Shown piece by piece: positions 57,567 to 64,000 of a stretch of 64,000 nucleotides of DNA (positions are counted from its first letter, which is position 1; each line of letters starts with the position of its first letter). Origin of the DNA: Acanthopleura granulata (taxonomy: Eukaryota > Mollusca > Polyplacophora > Chitonida > Chitonidae); the NCBI GenBank assembly GCA_016165875.1, contig JABBOT010000080.1, positions 42,531,477 to 42,595,476 on the forward strand. The letters are read 5' to 3'. The notes beneath the pieces were generated by a model. It did no database searches. It had not been told where the DNA came from and saw nothing but the letters and a program-made list of their open reading frames with translations. The position numbers were made by a program, and so were the translations under genes.

Positions 57567-59314
57567 TATTTTGAGTTAAATACTTTACTCTTCGCAGACA
57601 CCCGCTATTCTATTAAAGATAATGTACAAGTTTGAGGAAACAAAATAATATATCATATATAAAGATGAGGAAATCCATAATTTCTAAGAAAACAACAGAA
57701 TATGCATGCACGTAGGCCTATGTTACAATTAATGCATAATGTTTCACAATCCAAATTGATAGTTAATGATGAAAAGTTCCCAGCCCTATTCCTGCTATTT
57801 TACCTTATTACAATGTTAAGCTGAAAACATGCCATATAGAGTACAAAAGGCATTACTTTTCCTGAATCGTCTAATCTTGGACGGCGGATATCCCAATCTG
57901 AATCATCGTTCTAAAACTTAACTCTTAACATTTACTATACCGTACTGTCATGAACGATGACGGCTAGATGAAAAAATTATTTCTAAAGTGTAAACTTCAT
58001 TCATGCATATATGGAAGCTGGTAAATCAAGAAACAAACAGTCATTTGTGGTTTCTATACACTGAATATTAGTGACAAAGTGATAACTCCCATGAAGTGAA
58101 CATGTAATATGAAACATTTTATTTGACAAAAATCAGAATAGATGAGTAGAAAATTACGGACAAAACGTGTATAAGTTACCTCCTTGTGTAGCTTCTACAT
58201 AAAGCAAAGAAGTTTATAAAAGAGAGCATGCCACCCATATGACCTTGCTGGCCATCTGACGCAAATACAAAATATCGAATAATGCAGGATTTAACAGACA
58301 GATATACAGATATGTCAAAACTATATTTTTATAATCGATTGTAAAATGTGTATGCATATATGGTTTATGAAATGAAAAAATCCTAAATCCGCTAATAAGA
58401 AAAGGAATTCTACATATTAATAATGGGGTATATATGAATGTCTCTGAACATTTGTTTGAAATCATATGTTGTAACTCATGTTTAATATATTATATTTGAC
58501 TTTTTAAAAGGACGCCATGAACAAGAATTCAAAATTAGAACAAACCAGAAGTTAAAACAGGTTTTGTTTTATGTTTGTGTTATGGGCCAATTAAGAATAT
58601 ACATTTTATCTTCAGTCTAGGATGACATATAGGTGTCACTCCATACAAGCACACGACTTGGTGAATGCAGGTGTTGCGCACCATGCATGAATGATGAAAT
58701 TGTTGTCCCTTGATGTCTTTCTAACCCTGTCTATAACTGTTGGCTGCGTTAAACAGAGAATGAAATGTGAGGAAATTATAATGAAATGTGAGAAAAACAT
58801 TATTGAAAACATTTAATAAAAATGAAGATTTTCAGACTTATGTATTTTTCACGCCAATATACTATCGCTGTTGTTTATTTCATGGTGGTGAAGATATACG
58901 GCGCGCGTTATCATTTGTCTGCCGCAAGAATCCATAACGAATGAAATGTGTATATAATGTTAATGCTGAGTAAATATATATATGTGAATGTCCAATAGGA
59001 CAAAACGAACTATTCTTCGGTGAGCCTTTTTTTCACCTGCTGGCAAAACGGCTGATATGTAATGTTCCTAGTTATACCTATGATTAAAATTTACGCATAG
59101 GCTATTATAAGAGAATCATTGCTACACGATCCATGAACGCACTTTAATCCGCGGCTGAGCCTCCATTGTTAGGTGGTCTGTTATACTCCACTCTCTCATT
59201 CTCTCTCACTCTACGCATTCAATATAATGTATCGGTATATGAATTTAGAATAAGCTATACTTCAGCCTTTTATATGTATTCTATGCTCTCAACTCGAAGA
59301 CAAATATTTTCGCT

Positions 59315-59516
59315 GTGTGTTCAAATTCAGCCCAAGCTGGCTTCCTCCCCAATCGTAGACCTATACATGAGAAGGCCTGCCAGCAAGCTGTGGATGGTAG
59401 ATGGTTCCCCACGGACTCTGCCTGGTTTCCTCCCACCAAAACGCTGGCCATCGTCGTATTCGTGAGCGAAATATTCTTGAGTATTTCGTAAAACTCCAAT
59501 CAAATAAACAAAGAAA
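59315..59516 (+). mobile_element. SINE, 5'-truncated at the B-box
   Basis: Starts GTGTGTTCAAATTCAGCCCA, then GAGAAGGCCTGCCAGCAAGC, GTTTCCTCCCACCAAAACGC, GAAATATTCTTGAGTATTTC and GTAAAACTCCAATCAAATAA. Confidence 0.85.
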
Positions 59517-60519
59517 TGCTTCACAATAAGTAAGGTGGCTAAATAAGGAATAATAGCCCTTTACATTTCCATGAGGCCTAAACATTTATTTGTTTATTTA
59601 TCTGATTAACACGACGATTGTCTTCATGGGGAACCGAGGCCCCCAGAATAAGCTGTCAGGTTTTGGGGGACCAAAGCCCGGAGCAAACCGCCGCAACTCA
59701 CTCTGTAATCAGACAATGATCTTTGGAATAAAATTACGTGACAAAAATCACCACGACTGAGAGTAAATTTGGAGTCAATGACAAATACATGCATATAATA
59801 TATACTACATTCACATAGGTGAGATAAAATGAAGACAGGACAGTCACAAATCATGACTGCTGACACAAACATGCAGTGTGGCGGAGAGAACAGTGAGGCG
59901 AGGGTGGCCCCTCAACTCTCGCGGCATGCATGCTCCGGATCACATTAAAAGTTAAACAGCACATTATATTCATCAGTGTTTGCATGACAAACACCAACAC
60001 GATTTGAGCAGATATGATTTGACAAGTATACATATTTGATGTCAAAAAGCCTATAATATGTACTGGACTATGACATTTAAGTAGCCTAGATGTAGGAATA
60101 GTGGCCTAAAATCAATACAACGCATCCATCCAAATGTTGCACTTCTTTGCGTACATATCTACGCACTTACCGATACCAAACCATCCCACTGACGGCCTCG
60201 TTTTTTTTCCAGGTTTTCACTTTTTACAACATAAACAAATGTTACTATTCTAGGGAACTTCTGTGCAATTTTTGCAAAGTTGCGTGACTTATGTTTGAAG
60301 ATATTTACCGATAAAAGTCTTTAATCAGAAGATCGACATATTCAGAACATGAAACACAATGGAAGTTTCGCGGGGCTTGCCACTGGTAGAATCTAGAGGT
60401 ACACAGAAGCAAATAGCAGGGGATCAGTCTACAAATGCGGATATAAAGAAGTCCAAAAGGATGCCCCGCCCCACCAGAGCCTCTTTAGTTCACTTTTAAC
60501 GACAGGTCAGATGATTTTA

Positions 60520-60800
60520 TTAAATAGCCATGAGTTCATTATTAACGTTAACAGCGCAGGCTTGCACCGTTTTTTATGACACATCGCGACACGGTGTTGA
60601 AAGCTGTGGGCCAAAATAAATGAATTATATTGGGGCCATTGTTTGAGTCGTATGAATCAGAGTGATCCTCAAACAGGCGCGCATCTGGGCCATATGCGGA
60701 GCAATAAGGGGCCAGATCTCCGCGTGTAACGGTTGAGATACTTCAGCAAGCGTCGTCAAATTTGAAAGCTACGTCAGGATTAAAAAGGGAATTCGAATTA
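60520..60800. promoter_or_regulatory. Motif-dense noncoding stretch
   Basis: Contains TTATTAACGTTAACAGC (HNF1-like half sites), TTTATGAC at 60573-60580 (Caudal/posterior Hox-like), CCATTGTTTGAG (SOX-like) and AACAGGCGCGCATC. Base composition differs from the flanks. No coding content. An enhancer is a guess from motif clustering. Confidence 0.25.
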
Positions 60801-61415
60801 AGCCAATAACCTTTTGTTAAAGGATTCTAAAGGATGACACTTCCGGACGCATTTGTGATTCCACCAGTCTTCCAAAATTCCTTTTCTCAAGAGCACGCAC
60901 GTGCATGTATCCAGCTAGAGTTGTATGAAATTCGCAGAAAAAGATTTCTCTAAGAAACAAAACTTAAATCTCTCCATGCAGTCTCAGTGTAAGAAACGAC
61001 AAGTTGTATAATATCGTTTTTGGCAAAGCCCTACTTATTAGCATAGCAATTTTGGTATCTATGTAAAAACTGCATAAGTGCATTTGTTCACCGTATTCGA
61101 GCCAATTGACCGAGCAGGGATTTATCATCCAGAGTAAACAAAACCTCGCGACTTTGTAACTAACTACAAACACGTACAGTATAATATAATGCCCCCACAG
61201 TCATCGCACCCAGTGTTATTAATGCTGTCTCATTAAACGAGTCTGTCCAATTGAAAGCCTCCACATGAACCTAGTACATGTAATTAGAAATAGTGCGTTT
61301 GGTGCATGTAAGGAGGCGATTTTAAATACACAATGGAGAACCTTTCAACACAACAATCTAACCATTGCCATTAACAGTGTATATAGAGGATATTGCACAG
61401 TGAAGATTGAATGTA

Positions 61416-61525
61416 ATAAATTTTGTTCGAGTGAGAGGTGGAAACGAAACGAGAAGCGTCTCGTGGGTTATCATTCCCGCGATTGATATTATAAGCATTC
61501 TTCCTCTCACTCGAACAAAATTTAT
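61416..61525. repeat. Perfect 23-bp inverted repeat with inner hairpin
   Basis: Left arm 61416-61438 (ATAAATTTTGTTCGAGTGAG plus AGG) is exactly complementary to 61503-61525. The 64-base spacer holds a second hairpin, ACGAGA-AGCG-TCTCGT. Probably a small nonautonomous element. Confidence 0.93.
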
Positions 61526-61900
61526 GGTTGTCAACCTCGCTTGGCAATATTCTATTTGTTATTTAGGCCCTATATCCTAACAGCATCATGATTTTGTGTA
61601 CTTTAAAGAGTTTTCGTGAATTTTTTCCAGCCGTATGCTGTCACAGACATGCCTAGCGCGTGACCTCTTGTACATGACGTGTTATATGACGTCGTGTCTT
61701 CTTGCGTGACGCGAGGATGCAGCAGTTGACTAAACTGGCTTGATGACGTCATTCTGCTGAGATGAGATTGGAACTTTGTAAAATAAAATGTTTCTTTTTT
61801 GATGTCACGAATATCAAGAGGTGATATTTCACTGCAGTGAAAATAACACTTTTATCAACGAAGGAAATACTGGGATTTCACTGATGTTTAAATAGTAAAT

Positions 61901-62113
61901 GGTCCATCCCCACTGCGCGCGACAACTACAACTGCATCTACATGACGTCCCCACTATCGGCGACATGAAAACAGTCATCCATGTCGCTCGTCGACATGGA
62001 TGTTGTCCTCATGTCGTCGGCAGTGGGGACGACACAGCAGATTAAAGAACGTTCTGTTTTCTCGACGTAGTCGCGGCTGCAGTTGCAGTTGTCGCCCGCA
62101 GTGGGGATGGGCC
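61901..62113. mobile_element. 213-bp nested fold-back MITE
   Basis: Terminal inverted repeats of about 40 bp: GGTCCATCCCCACTGCGCGC at the left and, reverse-complemented, GGCCCATCCCCACTGCGGGC at the right, with about four mismatches. Inside, 61947-61968 pairs with 62009-62030 (22 bp, 2-3 mismatches), and within that CATCCATGTCG pairs with CGACATGGATG around CTCGT. No open frame; a nonautonomous DNA transposon. Superfamily not determined. Confidence 0.85.
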
Positions 62114-63515
62114 TTATATCATATGCACTTTAACCAATGAAGGCATATGCAAAATTTTGTTTAAAACACGAATTATATGTAAACCGATCGTCCCGCATCG
62201 CTTATGCTTGCAACAACGAACACCGCACTGCATGCCATCTGGTTCTGTGATGTGACTATGCAATTTGATATATGCAGCCTATTCTTGTTTCATTTACACT
62301 TTTTTTCTTTAACACAGCTTGGCAGCTTCAGATCGATCTGTGTCGGATCCATTTGCGAACTGCTTTATTTAGTTAGTTCATGTGTATTTATCGTGGTGGT
62401 CTAGACTAATTTCACTTAAATGACACCTGCATGTGAATTTTGTGTGTGTTCATGGGATCAGAGGAAACCAGCATGCCTTCCCCAATAGCTGACAGTTTCA
62501 CTACAGATTCACATACTGCCGAACGACTGACTGATTGTTGTTGAACACCTTGCATATTGAAGAACTTTTCACTTTCACGATGGTGGTCAGTTTTATTGTT
62601 GGAGGAGTAAGTGCCCGGGGTAAAGCCACCGACCTATGGCAAGTTACAAATGAACATTCCCGGAAGTGATAAGGTAGCCAAACGGGTTAACTCGTATAAG
62701 CAACAGGGCACTCTGGCGGACTTCGCAAATAGGTACGAAAACACATCTCTGTTTACTGACTAACATTTCAAGGCTAAAATACTACTTATTTAGTGTTTTA
62801 TGGACACACATGGTACCCTAACGCTCGACGTTGGCCTACTATGCTGGAAAGAACAAACGCGTAGTCATAAATATAGCTTTGAACAGTTTTGTTTAAAGAG
62901 GGGATTTTGAGTTTTACGCGTTCCCCTGAACTGGAACAATTCACGCGTGAAAAAGCTAAAAACTCCTAAAAACTTTCTGGGGTAGGCGTGTATAAGGCCT
63001 TTTTCGCACTGCCCATCTCGTTCCCGGGAGCAGATAAGAAAGACACATACTTGCTTCCACACACTCTTAAAAGAAGAGGACAATTAATAATATAACCTTA
63101 GTTGTTGAAGGATTACACAGCATTTTGTTATGACATGCAGGCATGTATGGTAACTCTATACATGAACCTTTAATCCGTAGTTCTTGAAGAGGCCATGGGA
63201 TGAGACATAGTAGAACTACCAGAAACCAGTGTCTCTCCTTTTCGGGGTACCCACAGACATTTACCCATGGGTAAAAGACACCGTGGTCGCGTGACATCAG
63301 CTGTATAGAGGTGCCGTCTTGGGTATTAGTCGTGAAATAATAAAATTTCTATCATGCCGCGATTTCGCTACAATGTGGGATACTTTGTAGATCCATGTAT
63401 ACAAAGGGTTTAATGTATTCTTTTTAAGGTATGTATGATCATACAGGCGATCTGTCACTTCTGAGCTCTTCCATGGGATCCATGGTTAGGTTTAAGTTGA
63501 GGTGATCAAGTTACT

Positions 63516-63670
63516 ATGGAAGGCAATAGAGGACATCTCGCTACCTCGACGTTTCTAATTGAGGACAGGCAGCAAGATTAACATATCCTCGCTTAGCCAC
63601 CTCGCCGCCTCGCTACCTCGCCCTCTATTAGAAAGGTCGAAGTAGCGAGTTTTCTTCTGTCGCCTTCCAT
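63516..63670. mobile_element. 155-bp fold-back element
   Basis: ATGGAAGGC at the left end pairs with GCCTTCCAT at the right end. Farther in, CTCGCTACCTCGAC and TTTCTAAT pair with GTCGAAGTAGCGAG and ATTAGAAA. The centre repeats CCTCGC(C/T). Imperfect overall, so older or differently built than 61901-62113. Confidence 0.75.
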
Positions 63671-63787
63671 AAATTATAGAAATTCAGAATGAATGTACTT
63701 GATCACCAAAAGCTGTAGAGCATATGCGTCCGACCATGGAAAACCTCTGCATGGATACAGCCAGTTAGGTGTGAGCAAGAAAATGGA

Positions 63788-63801
63788 GGGGGGGGGGGGC
63801 G
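63788..63801. repeat. Homopolymer G tract
   Basis: A run of about 13 G (GGAGGGGGGGGGGGGGC). A similar run with one T lies at 47101-47118. Both could form G-quadruplex-like structures and may vary in length. Confidence 0.85.
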
Positions 63802-64000
63802 GAATGGCAGCGATTGGAACTGACTCCTTCGTCAGCTGCCTGAGATGTGCTTTACACATCGCCGCACTCAACTATTTAGCTTATATACATGGCAGTTTAA
63901 TTGCAAAGCTGGTAACCACAAAGCAATTTGTTAAAACTTCCCGATGAGGCACAAGCGCATTAATTTTGTCTTCAGTAAGTTGAAGTACTTGTCTCGAGAC

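Larger units (their letters stand above)
45976..64000. other. Gene-poor region; no supported gene
   Basis: I see no conserved protein or multi-exon gene on either strand in these 18 kb. The local features are listed separately: SINE fragments, fold-back elements, hairpins, one weak exon candidate and motif-dense stretches. Short open frames are at chance level. It may be intergenic DNA or the long 5' region of a gene to the right. Confidence 0.5.

Overview
The window is nuclear genomic DNA from an animal. It is AT-rich, its genes are split by many introns with GT-AG (once GC-AG) boundaries, and it is crowded with tRNA-derived SINEs, minisatellites and small fold-back elements. The SINE structure (tRNA-like head, a conserved body, an AAATAAATA-type tail) and the protein sequences fit a marine lophotrochozoan, most likely a mollusc. 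The species cannot be named from this sequence. I see no bacterial, viral or CRISPR content. The long open frames on both strands are mostly chance or repeat-derived.

Three conserved genes can be built exon by exon with consistent reading phase. (1) About 7.1-26.0 kb, + strand: the last 13 visible exons of a centrosomal coiled-coil protein, best matched to LRRCC1. They encode 414 residues without one proline and end at a TGA at 26012-26014. The N-terminal part lies to the left of the window. (2) 34.4-37.6 kb, - strand: a complete three-exon TMEM170 gene encoding a 132-residue ER/nuclear-envelope membrane protein. (3) 38.8-45.1 kb, + strand: a complete eight-exon CFDP1 (BCNT/Swc5/Yeti) gene encoding 317 residues, a subunit of the SRCAP/SWR1 H2A.Z-deposition machinery. 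TMEM170 and CFDP1 are head to head, with about 1.1 kb between their start codons, and probably share a promoter. CFDP1 and TMEM170A are also neighbours in human, so the pair looks like old microsynteny.

Region by region: 1-7 kb is SINE-bearing DNA upstream of the first visible LRRCC1 exon. 7-26 kb is LRRCC1 with SINEs and minisatellites in its introns, two of them close to splice acceptors. 26-34 kb holds the facing 3' ends of LRRCC1 and TMEM170, with a perfect 39-bp tandem array and a SINE with 13-bp target-site duplications. 34-45 kb is the TMEM170/CFDP1 divergent pair. 46-64 kb has no gene I can support. It holds a CpG-richer promoter-like stretch near 48.3 kb, one weak signal-peptide-like exon candidate near 53.9 kb, two motif-dense stretches that could be enhancers (56.4-56.6 and 60.5-60.8 kb), and a cluster of hairpin or fold-back elements (47.5, 52.0, 57.5, 61.4, 62.0 and 63.6 kb). 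The left part is SINE-rich and the right part fold-back-rich.

No new multi-gene system is evident. The observations most worth following are the GC-AG first intron of CFDP1, the conserved TMEM170/CFDP1 neighbourhood in divergent orientation, splice acceptors that sit inside repeat-derived sequence, and the nested palindromic elements on the right.
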